From Elusimicrobia bacterium HGW-Elusimicrobia-1 (GTDB lineage Bacteria > Elusimicrobiota > Endomicrobiia > PHAN01): a DNA stretch of 64,000 bases. The notes beneath the pieces are model-generated. The model did not search any database. It was not told the origin of the DNA and saw only the letters and a program-made list of their open reading frames with translations. The stretch is taken from positions 22,726-86,725 of the forward strand of contig PHAN01000007.1 in NCBI GenBank assembly GCA_002841695.1, in the 5' to 3' direction. A program made the translations under genes and the position numbers. Positions within the stretch are counted from its first letter, which is position 1, and the number at the start of each line of letters is the position of its first letter. Positions 8,231 through 17,389 of this stretch are shown here, one piece after another.

Positions 8231-9277
8231 TCAGCCGCCTATCGAATCCATTTTCACCGCGCCCGCCATCGCGAAGTCGTCGTGGTTGCGGGGTTTAATA
8301 TCCGCCACATAAATGAAGCTTTCGGCTACGGCCGTGCGTTTCTCGTCCGTCGATTTTTTGCTTCTGAGCAATTGCCGCAAGTCCGCAAATTCGGGGTGGC
8401 CCAGACACGGCAGCAGTTTGCCGTCGGACGTCAGGCGGAGACGGTCGCATTTTTCGCAAAACGGTTTTGAAAGCGCCGCGACGAAACCGATTTTATGTCC
8501 GCCTTGCTTTTTGCGGTAGTATCTGCCGGGGCCGAACCCCTCGCTGTGAGTTTCACTCAGGCCCATACCGCTTACAATTTTTCGTTCAAACGCCGCAAAA
8601 TCGAAAGTGTCCACGGGCCGCGCGCTGTCGGCTGCGGTCGTTAAAATCTCGGTGCCGCAGGCGCTTTTTGCCATCCCTTTTTTTACGGGCGCGTGTTTGC
8701 CCAGCGGCATTTCCTCTATGAACTTGACGTCTAAATTCCGCGCCGCCGCCCACGACAGAAAATTTTCGGCTCCGCTCTCGCCGCCCGGCCGCGCGACGGC
8801 GTTTACCGTTATCTCGTCGAACCCGGCTGCTATTGCCGCTTCAATTCCGGACATGACCGGCGATATGTCGCCGCCGGTTATTGCGCGGTAAACTTCCGCG
8901 GAAAGGGTGTCCAAGCTTATATTGAGCCGTTTGAGCCCGGCGGATTTCAGTTCCGGCGCCGCTTGTTCCAGCAGGGTGCCGTTGGTGGTCATTCCCGTCG
9001 CAAAGCCGCCGGCGACAAGCCGTCTTACAAGATCCGCTATTCCGCGCCTTACCAGCGGTTCTCCTCCGGTAAGACGTATATTTTTTATCCCGAATTTGTC
9101 CCGCGCCGTTTCAAGGATGAAAATGATTTCCTCAAAAGTAAGAATCTCCCCTCGCGGCGCAAAACCGTCCGCTCCGCTGCCTGTGCGGCAGTAACGGCAG
9201 TGCAGATTGCAGCGGTCGGTTACGGACACGCGGATGTAGTTGATTACGCGTCCGAACCTGTCGGAAAGTACGGGCAT
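8231..9277 (-). CDS. moaA: GTP 3',8-cyclase MoaA
   Basis: A radical SAM enzyme starting molybdopterin synthesis from GTP. In 348 residues it shows the N-terminal cluster motif (C23, C27, C30 in DRCNLHCRYC), the SAM-binding RLTGGEPLVRRG, MTTNGTLL, NISLDTL, the second [4Fe-4S] site near the C-terminus (FCEKCDRLRLTSDG followed by LPCLG), and the conserved C-terminal Gly-Gly that enters the active site. All features needed for activity are present. It is spaced 8 bases from mogA and 24 bases from moaC. Confidence 0.96.
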   Translation of the reverse strand: MPVLSDRFGRVINYIRVSVTDRCNLHCRYCRTGSGADGFAPRGEILTFEEIIFILETARDKFGIKNIRLTGGEPLVRRGIADLVRRLVAGGFATGMTTNGTLLEQAAPELKSAGLKRLNISLDTLSAEVYRAITGGDISPVMSGIEAAIAAGFDEITVNAVARPGGESGAENFLSWAAARNLDVKFIEEMPLGKHAPVKKGMAKSACGTEILTTAADSARPVDTFDFAAFERKIVSGMGLSETHSEGFGPGRYYRKKQGGHKIGFVAALSKPFCEKCDRLRLTSDGKLLPCLGHPEFADLRQLLRSKKSTDEKRTAVAESFIYVADIKPRNHDDFAMAGAVKMDSIGG

Positions 9278-9285
9278 AATATTAT

Positions 9286-9807
9286 TTAATGTTCAGTGTG
9301 ACCGCGCAGCAATTCCACTGCATGCGGAAGGATGGCCAGCAGCGCGGCAGATGTCTGGCGGGCGGCTTTTTGAGAGCCGGGCAGATTTATAATAAGCGTT
9401 TTCTTGCGAATGCCGGCAGTCGCCCTTGAAAGCGCGGCGTGTTTTGTTATTTTGAAAGATTCCCAGCGTATAAGTTCGGGTATTCCCGGACACAATTTGT
9501 CCATAACATCGCGTGTGGCTTCGGGCGCGCAGTCGCGGGGACCCATACCGGTTCCCCCGACGGTAAATATAACGTCGGCAATCCCCGTGTCGCACCATTT
9601 TTTCAGCATTGCGCCGATTTGTTTGCGTTCGTCGGGAAGTATCAGCCGCGCGGTTATTTTTACGTCAAGCCCCGAAGATTGGAGACGCGAAAGTGTTTTT
9701 TCCACCGCCGGACCAGCGGTGTCGCGCCGGAGTCCGCGGCTGCCTTTGTCGGAGCACGTCAGAACGGCCGCCTTTACGTCGTTGATTTTCAAAATATGTT
9801 TTTTCAT
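9286..9807 (-). CDS. mog: Molybdopterin adenylyltransferase (MogA/MoaB type)
   Basis: 173 residues of the MoCF-binding fold: VLTCSDKGSRG, TVGGTGMGPRDCAPEAT (the nucleotide and molybdopterin loop) and NLPGSQKA. It adenylates molybdopterin before Mo or W insertion. Whether it is MogA or the close paralogue MoaB cannot be settled by eye. No moaD, moaE, moeA or molybdoenzyme gene is visible in the window, so the rest of the pathway must lie elsewhere. Confidence 0.9.
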   Translation of the reverse strand: MKKHILKINDVKAAVLTCSDKGSRGLRRDTAGPAVEKTLSRLQSSGLDVKITARLILPDERKQIGAMLKKWCDTGIADVIFTVGGTGMGPRDCAPEATRDVMDKLCPGIPELIRWESFKITKHAALSRATAGIRKKTLIINLPGSQKAARQTSAALLAILPHAVELLRGHTEH

Positions 9808-9845
9808 AAAATTATGATTATTTTCAACCGTCGCCGCGCTGCTCC

Positions 9846-10310
9846 TTATACTTTAAGCTCCACCGTGTCTCCGGGCTTGATTGATCCGCCGCGCACAACT
9901 TTTGCGAATACACCCTCGCGGGGCATAACGCAGTCGCCCAGAGTTTGTTTTATTCTGCATCCGTCGTGACAGGTTTTGCCGATGGATGTCACTTCAAATA
10001 AAACCGTTTCAGCGGCTCCTCCCCGGATTTCTATGCGCGCCCCTATCCGCGCCATTCTGAGATCCAGGCCTTTGGTCGTAATATTCTCGGCAAAATCGCC
10101 CGGAGAGATGATTATGCGCGCCGCCCCGGTGCCGCCGGCCGCCAGTTTCTCGGCCGCCCCCCAGTCCAAAAAACTGACCTCTTTAACCGACGAAAAATGT
10201 GCGTCGCCTTCAATGCCGCCGTGTTTCAGCAAAGCCGAAGAGACGGGCGCTTTCTTTTCGCCCTTTTTTTGAGCCACATTTACGCTTAACACAGTTCCCG
10301 TAAAAACCAT
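9846..10310 (-). CDS. MOSC domain protein
   Basis: 154 residues with the single MOSC domain (Moco sulfurase C-terminal): GIEGDAHF, SPGDFAENITT, IGARIEIRGG, TSIGKTCHDGC (with the conserved Cys of MOSC proteins) and the end MPREGVFAKV. MOSC proteins bind or transfer sulfur to the molybdenum cofactor. The start was taken at the ATG at 10308-10310, which has GGAG five bases upstream; a longer frame reading back to 10535 crosses the promoter region and is unlikely. It is the first gene of the operon MOSC-mog-moaA-moaC-ribF-GT. Confidence 0.88.
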   Translation of the reverse strand: MVFTGTVLSVNVAQKKGEKKAPVSSALLKHGGIEGDAHFSSVKEVSFLDWGAAEKLAAGGTGAARIIISPGDFAENITTKGLDLRMARIGARIEIRGGAAETVLFEVTSIGKTCHDGCRIKQTLGDCVMPREGVFAKVVRGGSIKPGDTVELKV

Positions 10311-10338
10311 TGCCGCTCCATGCTGCCGTCGATACTCA

Positions 10339-10367
10339 ATTCTACAAAAATTGCCGTCGGCGGGCAA
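10339..10367 (-). promoter_or_regulatory. Promoter of the MOSC-moa-ribF operon
   Basis: On the minus strand TTGCCC (complement of 10362-10367), a 17-base spacer and TAGAAT (complement of 10339-10344) precede the MOSC start by about 30 bases. It overlaps the plus-strand htrA promoter almost entirely, so the two polymerases would compete. Confidence 0.55.
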
Positions 10368-10380
10368 AATTTTGTATAAT
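10351..10380 (+). promoter_or_regulatory. Promoter for htrA
   Basis: TTGCCG (10351-10356), an 18-base spacer and a perfect TATAAT (10375-10380). The leader to ATG 10496 would be about 109 nt. It overlaps the divergent MOSC operon promoter. Confidence 0.55.
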
Positions 10381-10495
10381 CCATTTCCGCCCACATTTTC
10401 GACAGTCGGACATAACTGCGGCACAACTGCCGGCTCGTCCGCAGTCCGGCGGGGCCGCAAAAGGGATATATTTTTCTGTGACAGGTTAACGTGCA

Positions 10496-12019
10496 ATGAG
10501 CGCAAAAAAAGCGTACTTATTTTCTTTGCTGGCATTGTTGCTTGCGCTGGTTTTTTCTTTCACTTCCGGACGCAGACGTTTCGACTGCGGCGCCCCTGCC
10601 TATCAAACATCCGGAGTGGTTGCGTCGTCGGAAGCGGTAAATCTCGAAGACGCTTTCATTCGCGTAGCCGCGGACGTTAAGCCCGCCGTCGTCAATATTT
10701 CCACTGTGCACATAGAAAAAATTCAGTCGCCACGGTATGAGTTTTTCTTCGGTTCCCCGTTCGACGGTTTTTTTGAGGAGTTCTTCGGCGCCCCCCGACG
10801 GTCTCAGTCGCCGCCGCCCCGAGGGCGTCCTCAAACCAGGCGGCAGGAAGGCACCGGCTCCGGAGTTATTATCAGTCCCGACGGATATATCCTCACCAAC
10901 GAGCACGTTGTGCGCGAGGCCGACGAGATTAACGTGGCTATGGCGCACGCCGACGGTTCCGAGAAAAAATACAAAGGTAAAGTTGTCGGAAAAGATACCA
11001 GAACGGACTTGGCCGTCATAAAAATATCGGGTTCCCGCCTGCCATACGCCCGTCTGGGAGATTCCGATAAAATCAGGGTCGGACAGTGGGTTGTGGCAAT
11101 CGGTTCGCCGTTCGGACTGGAACAGACGGTTACGACCGGCATAGTTTCCGCGAAGCGCCAGGCGCTGTCCATAGAGGGCAGAACATACAGGGATTTAATA
11201 CAGACGGACGCCGCCATAAACCGGGGCAACTCCGGCGGCCCGCTGTGCGATATTTACGGCGAAGTCATAGGTGTCAATACCGCCATATACGCGCCCACGG
11301 GAGTTTTTTCCGGCATAGGTTTTGCCGTGCCGATAAACAGGGCGAAAGCCATTCTTGATGAACTCATAAAAACCGGCAAGGTCACCCGCGGATGGCTCGG
11401 CGTTGAAATCCGTGCCGTCGACGCGGCCATAGAAAAAAACTTCAAGTTATCGTCGCGCGACGGAGCGTTTGTGGCCAACGTGCTCGACGGTTCTCCCGCC
11501 GCCGCGTCGGGTCTCAAGCGCGGCGACGTCATAGTGGACTTCGACGGCAAAAAAGTCAAAATTCCCATGGATTTGCAGGATGCCGTTTCGGCGTCGGCGC
11601 CGTCCAAAAAAGTTGCGGTTGCCGTAGTGCGCGACGGCAAACGGCTCAATCTTAATGTCGTTCTTGCCGCCATGCCCGACGAACCTTCGGCGGCGGTGTC
11701 TTCCCCGTCCGACGCTCCCGCCGCATCGTCCTACAAGTGGGAGGGGATGTCCGTGTCCGACATTACCGACGCCCTGCGGGCGGAGTTCGCCGTCGCCTCC
11801 GACGTCAAAGGCGTGATAGTCGTGGACGTCGAGGACTATTCCGCCGCCGATCGCGTAGGTATAGCGGCCGGCGACGTCGTTAAATCGCTTAACAATACCG
11901 GCATATCTTCCGTGGCTGATTTCAAAAAGGTCTCGGCGCGGGCCGATATTGCCAAGGGCGTGGTCTTCGATGTTTCCAGAGCCGGAAGATCCATTTATCT
12001 TACTTACTCCGAGGAATAG
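10496..12019 (+). CDS. HtrA/DegP-type periplasmic serine protease
   Basis: 507 residues. The N-terminal hydrophobic segment (about 6-24) anchors or exports the protein. The trypsin-like domain has the full catalytic triad: H137 in TNEHVV, D171 in DTRTDLAVI and S246 in RGNSGGPL. Two PDZ domains follow, at about 305-395 and 420-500, as in DegP/DegQ/MucD. An FxxPF/FFEEFF-rich loop with a Pro/Arg/Gln stretch (about 80-117) precedes the protease domain, like the LA loop region of DegP. Its role is envelope protein quality control. It lies divergently from the MOSC operon and upstream of two receiver genes on the same strand. Confidence 0.93.
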   Translation: MSAKKAYLFSLLALLLALVFSFTSGRRRFDCGAPAYQTSGVVASSEAVNLEDAFIRVAADVKPAVVNISTVHIEKIQSPRYEFFFGSPFDGFFEEFFGAPRRSQSPPPRGRPQTRRQEGTGSGVIISPDGYILTNEHVVREADEINVAMAHADGSEKKYKGKVVGKDTRTDLAVIKISGSRLPYARLGDSDKIRVGQWVVAIGSPFGLEQTVTTGIVSAKRQALSIEGRTYRDLIQTDAAINRGNSGGPLCDIYGEVIGVNTAIYAPTGVFSGIGFAVPINRAKAILDELIKTGKVTRGWLGVEIRAVDAAIEKNFKLSSRDGAFVANVLDGSPAAASGLKRGDVIVDFDGKKVKIPMDLQDAVSASAPSKKVAVAVVRDGKRLNLNVVLAAMPDEPSAAVSSPSDAPAASSYKWEGMSVSDITDALRAEFAVASDVKGVIVVDVEDYSAADRVGIAAGDVVKSLNNTGISSVADFKKVSARADIAKGVVFDVSRAGRSIYLTYSEE

Positions 12020-12042
12020 TCAATTTTGCTTTCGCGATTTTT

Positions 12043-12450
12043 ATGAATCTGAAAAAAACGCATAACGGCGACAGGCCGACTGTCTTAATCGTCGACGACG
12101 ACCGCGATTTCGCCGAAGCCGCCGCCGCTCTGATAGAAGACCTTGCCGACGTCGCCGTGGCCAACGACGGCACCGGCGCTTTGAGAATGGCCAAAACTCT
12201 GCGGCCCGCGGTGGTTGTCCTCGACGTCAATTTGCCCGACATAAACGGGTTCAGAATTTGCCGCGGGTTGAGGGATTCGTCGGACTTTTCCGGCAAGATA
12301 ATAATGCTTACGGTGCGCTCGGCCTCGGGCGACCTTAAATTGGGAGTCGGAGCCGGGGCCGACGAATACGTGCAGAAACCGATTTCCAACGAGGAGTTTG
12401 TGGTTAAAGTCAGCAATATGCTTGAACGGTACCGAACGGAGACAAAATGA
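12043..12450 (+). CDS. Single-domain response regulator (receiver only)
   Basis: 135 residues consisting of one receiver domain: acidic pocket VDDD (18-20), phospho-acceptor D61 in VVLDVNLPD, Thr in MLTVRS and the conserved Lys in YVQKP. There is no output domain, so it probably passes phosphate or docks to a partner. It overlaps the next gene by ATGA (12447-12450), indicating coupled synthesis with the GGDEF protein. The nearest histidine kinase is at 15.1-17.3 kb on the opposite strand. Confidence 0.9.
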   Translation: MNLKKTHNGDRPTVLIVDDDRDFAEAAAALIEDLADVAVANDGTGALRMAKTLRPAVVVLDVNLPDINGFRICRGLRDSSDFSGKIIMLTVRSASGDLKLGVGAGADEYVQKPISNEEFVVKVSNMLERYRTETK

Positions 12451-13367
12451 CAAACGCCAAAATATTTATAGCCGACGACGACGCCGAAATACTTGATTTA
12501 CTGATTTATACGCTTGAGTCCGAACATTACACGGTGGTAACCGCCTCCGACGGAGACACCGCCCTGCGAAAGATTGTTGAAGAAAAGCCGGACCTTATAA
12601 TCCTGGATGTCAACATGCCCGGAATGTCGGGCTTTGAGGTTTGCCAGAAGGTCCGCGAAAACTCCGACATCTGTCTTACTCCGGTAATAATATTGAGTTC
12701 TCTGGCCAAAACCAAGGATAGAATCACCGGAATTAAACTCGGCGCCGACGAGTATCTCACCAAGCCGTTCGAGCCGTTTGAGCTTGCCGCCCGCGTCGAA
12801 GGTCTGCTCAAAAGAGCCCGGGAATCCCTGGCGGCAAGTCCTCTGACCGGCCTGCCCGGCAATGTGTCCATTGAGACGGAAATAAAAAACCGTCTCGCCG
12901 GCGCGGAGGAGTTTTGCGTGATATATTCCGACCTCGACCACTTCAAATCGTACAACGACCGCTACGGATTCGACAGGGGCGACGCCGTAATCAAACTTGT
13001 TTCCACGATATTTCGCACCGCCGTGGCGGAAGAGGGAAACTCCAAGGATTTCATAGGACACATAGGCGGAGATGATTTTGTCGTCGTAACCACTCCCGAC
13101 AAGTGCCGGGGTATCGCCCAGAAAATCGCGGCCGTTTTCGGCGCTTTAATCATCAACCAATACGATACGGATGCCAGAAAAAACGGTTTTGTGTCGGGCA
13201 AAGACCGAGCCGGCGCGCCGGCTCAATTTCCTATTATGACTATTTCCACCGGATGCGCCAAAGTTGTTCCCGGAAAATTTCCGCATTATTCGCTGGTCGT
13301 GGAAAAAGCGCGCGAACTTCTTAAAACGGCCAAGACGCAAACGGGGAATTCGTTGGTCTGCGAGTAA
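12447..13367 (+). CDS. Response regulator with GGDEF domain (probable diguanylate cyclase)
   Basis: 306 residues: a receiver (D54 in IILDVNMPGMSG, Lys in YLTKPFEPFE) followed by a GGDEF domain from about residue 128 (SPLTGLPGN). The active-site loop reads GGDDF (207-211) instead of GGDEF/GGEEF; Asp in the fourth position may keep activity. The inhibitory I-site RxxD upstream reads NSKD and lacks the Arg, so product inhibition is probably absent. It would make c-di-GMP from GTP when phosphorylated. Its relevance grows because a c-di-GMP-I riboswitch lies at 30.1 kb. It ends before a palindromic repeat that separates it from the convergent fecR-like gene. Confidence 0.88.
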   Translation: MTNAKIFIADDDAEILDLLIYTLESEHYTVVTASDGDTALRKIVEEKPDLIILDVNMPGMSGFEVCQKVRENSDICLTPVIILSSLAKTKDRITGIKLGADEYLTKPFEPFELAARVEGLLKRARESLAASPLTGLPGNVSIETEIKNRLAGAEEFCVIYSDLDHFKSYNDRYGFDRGDAVIKLVSTIFRTAVAEEGNSKDFIGHIGGDDFVVVTTPDKCRGIAQKIAAVFGALIINQYDTDARKNGFVSGKDRAGAPAQFPIMTISTGCAKVVPGKFPHYSLVVEKARELLKTAKTQTGNSLVCE

Positions 13368-13389
13368 GAAAGGCGCGGGTGTGCGCTAA

Positions 13390-13437
13390 AAATCCCCCTC
13401 TTTCCCCCTTTTACAAAGGGGGATGAAAGGGGGATTT
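13390..13437. repeat. Palindromic repeat, family A copy 1
   Basis: A 48-bp palindrome with ends AAATCCCCC and GGGGGATTT around CCCCCTTTT and AAAGGGGG. It is nearly identical to the reverse complement of copy 2 at 15072-15118 (one substitution and one one-base gap by eye). It lies between convergent genes and could form a strong RNA stem that ends transcription from both sides. Confidence 0.85.
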
Positions 13438-13501
13438 CTACATTCGGGAAGAACGGGGGATTGTTTCTATTTGCGGATGGATACTGATATATACTGCGAT
13501 G

Positions 13502-15064
13502 CTACGGCCTCACTATAATAAGTATAACTCCGACAATAACCGAAATCGTCAATATTGCTATCGGGAGCGTCACCGTAGAAGCGGCCTTCTGTCCCACGGC
13601 GGTAAGCGGTTTGAATACACGTTTGGCGGCCGTTCCTTTTTTTACCTTCATTACGGTTCTTTCCGCGGAAGTTGCGTTGCCAGTCGCGTCGGCTACGGAT
13701 ATTTTGATTTTTACCACGCCTTCTTTGGCGAGAATGGCGTAGAGAAATTTGCCGTCGGCCTCCACGTTTGTGGGAACATCGTTTACCGTAAGAGCGACCC
13801 CCGCCTCGGTTTTTCCTTCCACGTATACAAACTCGGTATCGTATTCCGCCCCGTCCTCGGGCGAATATACTTCCAGCGGCGGCGGTGTGACGTCGACCGT
13901 AAACGCGCGCGGTTCCGAATATCTGCCCTCAAATCCCAGTTGATCTATATACGACACGCGCCAGTAGTACAGCCCGTCGGGAAGACCCAGACGGGTAAAG
14001 TCCAGCGAAATTTTAGACGTTAAATCTTTTGTTTCTTCGTGGGATATACTTACAAATGCCTGTGACGTGGATACCTGCAGACGGTATTTTTTTACGGCGC
14101 TGCCGAGAATCCTTCCCGCGCTTTTTTGTTCTTCGCCCTCGCCGGATGTTTTTTCCATGCGTGCGCCCGATTGATGTTGCCTGCCCCCGGGAGATGGCAT
14201 ATATCCCGCATCCGGCACGGCTATCGATATTTCGAGTTTGCCGTCCCGTGACGCCTGCGCCTTGGCGTCGCGGGCGTCAATTTTTAAATCCGGCATATCG
14301 GGAAGACGCAGCGGCGCCGACGGGCTGTCGCGAAATTTCACTTCGGTCCCGAAACCTTCGCTTACCGTAACTGTTTTGCCCTGTGCGGTAACGTCAATGA
14401 CACCCTTGTAAACTTCCACCAGCGTGGTTTTGTCGGCCTTGATTTTAGTTTTAAAGTCGGGCGCTTCGCTTTTTGCGGTTATCTGCGGTTTCACCACGGT
14501 TTCCGCGGTTATTATCTTGGTTTTTGAAGACCGCACCTCGCCGGCCAGGAGTTCGGCCTGATCTTCCATCTTTTCCGGCTTTACGATAAGCAGCGAATTT
14601 TCAAAAAGCCGCAGTACTTCGCCCGACGGCAATTTTACCTGCGCCTGGGATTTTTCCAGTGTGCGCACGCCGTCGTCTTCATAAAGTTCCATGTTGGTCC
14701 ACGCGCGTTTCCACTCGGCTTCCTGCCTTCTTCTGAAACGGACGTCTTGCAGAATATACACCAGATGGGCCGCCCTTAAATGTTCTTTGATCAGATAAAT
14801 GGGCACCTGTATCCGCATTCCGGGCAGGACTATGTTGGGGTCGTTGGACAATCTGGGATTATGTTTCAGAATATCGGGCCAGCGGCGGGGGTCTTTAAGA
14901 TAAAAATTGGAGATGCTCCAGAGGGTGTCGCCCTCTTTTACGGTTATTTCCTGCAAAACTTCCGCGGAATGAGAGGGCGGCGCGCATAGCGCAAAGTAAA
15001 AAACAGCCAGAAAAACGGATAATCTGCGGGCGGTAGTCAAGTTTAGTTTTTTCGCGTCAGGCAT
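13502..15064 (-). CDS. LysM-FecR-Ig envelope protein
   Basis: 520 residues from the ATG at 15062-15064. A signal peptide of about 33 residues leads to a LysM domain ([17 protein letters not shown] to [10 protein letters not shown], about 40-90) that binds peptidoglycan. A FecR-type domain follows ([15 protein letters not shown] through [13 protein letters not shown], about 140-255), then a Fn3/Ig-like part ([15 protein letters not shown], then [18 protein letters not shown], about 375-490) and a C-terminal hydrophobic helix (about 500-518). LysM-FecR proteins of this type are known in several Gram-negative phyla; the function is unknown. The DVTPP linker resembles the module linkers of the giant protein at 35-64 kb. 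The start codon overlaps the end of the upstream kinase gene. Confidence 0.85.
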   Translation of the reverse strand: MPDAKKLNLTTARRLSVFLAVFYFALCAPPSHSAEVLQEITVKEGDTLWSISNFYLKDPRRWPDILKHNPRLSNDPNIVLPGMRIQVPIYLIKEHLRAAHLVYILQDVRFRRRQEAEWKRAWTNMELYEDDGVRTLEKSQAQVKLPSGEVLRLFENSLLIVKPEKMEDQAELLAGEVRSSKTKIITAETVVKPQITAKSEAPDFKTKIKADKTTLVEVYKGVIDVTAQGKTVTVSEGFGTEVKFRDSPSAPLRLPDMPDLKIDARDAKAQASRDGKLEISIAVPDAGYMPSPGGRQHQSGARMEKTSGEGEEQKSAGRILGSAVKKYRLQVSTSQAFVSISHEETKDLTSKISLDFTRLGLPDGLYYWRVSYIDQLGFEGRYSEPRAFTVDVTPPPLEVYSPEDGAEYDTEFVYVEGKTEAGVALTVNDVPTNVEADGKFLYAILAKEGVVKIKISVADATGNATSAERTVMKVKKGTAAKRVFKPLTAVGQKAASTVTLPIAILTISVIVGVILIIVRP

Positions 15065-17294
15065 AATTATTAAATCCCCCTTCATCCCCCTTTGAAAAAG
15101 GGGGAAAGAGGGGGATTTTTCCGTTTGAGTTTTTCACGATAGGGAGTGTAAATATGAATTTGGAGCCCTCGCCCAGCTTTGATTCCGCCCATATCTTGCC
15201 GCCGTGCGCTTCTACTATGTGCTTGCATATCGTAAGTCCCAGACCCGTTCCGCCCCTTTTCTGGCCGGCCACCTGTTGAAACTTATCGAATATTTTTTCC
15301 ACGTAATCCGGAGGTATGCCTTCGCCGGTATCGATAATGGATACGCGGGCAAGTTGGACTTCGCCGTTTTCCGTTTGCGCGGCCGTTTGTTCCAGTTTAA
15401 TCGTAATGCCGCCGCCGTCGGGAGTGAATTTTACCGCATTGGATATCAGATTGATGAAAACCCGCTCCAGCATGGCTGAGTCCATCTTGAATCTCAGTTC
15501 TTCCATACCCGCCGACGGCGCGATGGCGAAATTGATATTCTTTTTGATCAATATGGCTTCAAGCGCATTTGCCGCGTTTCTTGCCACCTGCGCAAGATTC
15601 GCGTAATCCGTATTGAGGCGCATTTTGCCGCTTTCGAGTTTGGCTATATCAAGAATATCGTTGATCATGGAAAGCAGTTTCTGACTCGACCGATCCATGG
15701 TGTCAAGCATTTTTTTCTGCTGGGCGGTGACCGGTCCGCCGACGCCGTCCTGCAAAAATTTCAGAAACCCGCGGATGGACGTCATGGGATTCCTTAAATC
15801 ATGGGTGATAGAGTGAAGGAATATATCCTTCATGTTGTCTATCTCTTTTTCAAGCGTTATGTCTCTTAGTATCGCCACGACGCCTATGCTGGTTTTTTTC
15901 TGCGGGTGAAGAACCATATTGGACGAAGCCGTGTAGTAACTGATGGCGTTGGGGGCCGCTATCGACACTTCGCGGGGCACCGATGCCGGATTGCTGACGG
16001 CGTTTTCAAATGCCGCGCGCATACTCGCGTCGGACAGGAAATTCCACACGGGCTCTCCGAGAGCTCTGTCGCCGAGGCCCAGAAGTTTTTTGGCCGCGGA
16101 GTTGTAGAGTTCTATTCTTCCCTCGGTGTCGGTCATAATAAGGGCGTCGGTCATGGCCAGTATGACGGCCTCCGTTTTTGTTTTTTCGGAGATAAGTTTG
16201 TCCACTTGCATTTCGTCGTAACGCATAATTTCCACGGCCATCTCGCCGAACGAACTCGACAGTTCCTCTATCTCGTCTCCCGTTTTTATTTTGGCCAGCG
16301 CGGGAGCGACCTCAAAATCCCGCTTCGATATTTTCCGCGCGGCCTCACTGAGGCGCAGTATGGGCAGGGTTAATCCTCTGGCTATGAAAAATGCCAGTAT
16401 CGCCGCGGCTAAAACGCTGATAAGCGTAAGATACAGCGTATCCTTCTTCATTCTCTCGACGGATATGTACGCCTCGTCCTTGTCCTGCTGCACCACCACG
16501 CCCCATCCGGTTTCTTTCACCGAGGTGAAAGCGCCCACCGCCGACTTGCCTCCGGGCAGCACGTATTCCGACGAGCCGACGGAATCCGATGTCAGAGAAT
16601 TTTTTACGATATCGAGTTTGGCTATATCTTCGAGCCGCGCGCCGGATTTTCCGGGGATTATTTTTTGGGCGGCGTCATCGTATGCCGGAAGAAAAATTCT
16701 TCCGGCGGAGTTGACCACAAACACTACGCCGGATTTGGCGAAACCCGCGCGCGACACATAGTCGTTGAGTTGTTGAAGAGAAATTTTTACGTATAGCGAA
16801 TGAGTATCGGTGAGAGGATAAAATTTGCCGACTATGTGCGGGCGGTCGGTTATTTCTGTCGACATCTCGGGGACGCGGCTTGCGATGAATCTTTTGAAAA
16901 GATCTTCGCCGGAATGGTCTACCAGCGACGGATTGGCGTCTCTGTCCGGATTGTATGCTTTCAGCAGTTCCCTGCCCTTATTGTCCACTACGGCAATCGA
17001 GACGAAACTCGGGTTGGTGTCCAGAAGCACTTGCAGTATGCTGTGTTTTTCCCGCCAGTCGATATTCGCCCGCAAACTTCGCGCGGCTATCTTTATTTCC
17101 CTGTTGATTTCTTCCCAGTAATCCGATATTTTTTGCGCCGCGGATTCGGCCAGCGTGGTGTGGATTTCAAGAATCGCGTCCTGCATTCCCACGCGGTTTA
17201 TGTTGATAGTGCGCATGCCGATAATGGCCGCCGGCATTGTTGCGATGGCGACCATTATGAGGGCAAGTTTCGGGAATAATTTCAGTTTGAACAT
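15057..17294 (-). CDS. Sensor histidine kinase (dCache-HAMP-PAS-HisKA-HATPase)
   Basis: 745 residues. TM1 at about 8-27, an extracytoplasmic dCache-like sensor at about 35-280, TM2 at about 286-306, HAMP ([16 protein letters not shown]) to about 360, PAS at about 372-480, HisKA with H498 in SITHDLRNP, and an ATPase domain with the N-box NLISNAVKF (615-623), the G1 box DTGEGIP (655-661) and the G2 box GGTGLGLTI. Residues 726-745 are encoded by a palindromic repeat and are not part of the kinase fold. A likely partner is one of the receiver proteins at 12.0-13.4 kb or an unseen regulator. It is probably transcribed with the upstream M23 gene and the downstream fecR-like gene. Confidence 0.93.
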   Translation of the reverse strand: MFKLKLFPKLALIMVAIATMPAAIIGMRTININRVGMQDAILEIHTTLAESAAQKISDYWEEINREIKIAARSLRANIDWREKHSILQVLLDTNPSFVSIAVVDNKGRELLKAYNPDRDANPSLVDHSGEDLFKRFIASRVPEMSTEITDRPHIVGKFYPLTDTHSLYVKISLQQLNDYVSRAGFAKSGVVFVVNSAGRIFLPAYDDAAQKIIPGKSGARLEDIAKLDIVKNSLTSDSVGSSEYVLPGGKSAVGAFTSVKETGWGVVVQQDKDEAYISVERMKKDTLYLTLISVLAAAILAFFIARGLTLPILRLSEAARKISKRDFEVAPALAKIKTGDEIEELSSSFGEMAVEIMRYDEMQVDKLISEKTKTEAVILAMTDALIMTDTEGRIELYNSAAKKLLGLGDRALGEPVWNFLSDASMRAAFENAVSNPASVPREVSIAAPNAISYYTASSNMVLHPQKKTSIGVVAILRDITLEKEIDNMKDIFLHSITHDLRNPMTSIRGFLKFLQDGVGGPVTAQQKKMLDTMDRSSQKLLSMINDILDIAKLESGKMRLNTDYANLAQVARNAANALEAILIKKNINFAIAPSAGMEELRFKMDSAMLERVFINLISNAVKFTPDGGGITIKLEQTAAQTENGEVQLARVSIIDTGEGIPPDYVEKIFDKFQQVAGQKRGGTGLGLTICKHIVEAHGGKIWAESKLGEGSKFIFTLPIVKNSNGKIPLFPPFSKGDEGGFNNYA
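15072..15118. repeat. Palindromic repeat, family A copy 2, inside coding DNA
   Basis: A 47-bp palindrome matching copy 1 in inverted orientation. It lies within the last codons of the histidine kinase gene and encodes the tail [16 protein letters not shown]. The GGGGGA of one arm lies about 10 bases before the start of the fecR-like gene and may serve as its ribosome-binding site. Confidence 0.88.
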
Positions 17295-17303
17295 ATAATA
17301 AAG

Positions 17304-17387
17304 AAGTGAATAGTGATTAGTGAATAGTGGCGAGTAGAAGCGAAAAAGAGTTTTTACTATCCACTAAACACTATTCACCAACCACTT
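17304..17387. repeat. Palindromic repeat, family B copy 1
   Basis: AT-rich palindrome built from AGTGAATAGTG/TAGTGG units on one side and CCACTA/CACTATTCACC on the other. Its core (17325-17355) is identical for 31 bases to the reverse complement of 24189-24219 in copy 2. It fills the gap between the kinase and M23 peptidase genes. Confidence 0.85.
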
Positions 17388-17389
17388 TT

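Noticed and set aside
10311..10535. Extension of the MOSC protein back to 10535.
   Set aside because: It would run across the divergent promoter region and the start of htrA; the ATG at 10310 has a good ribosome-binding site.
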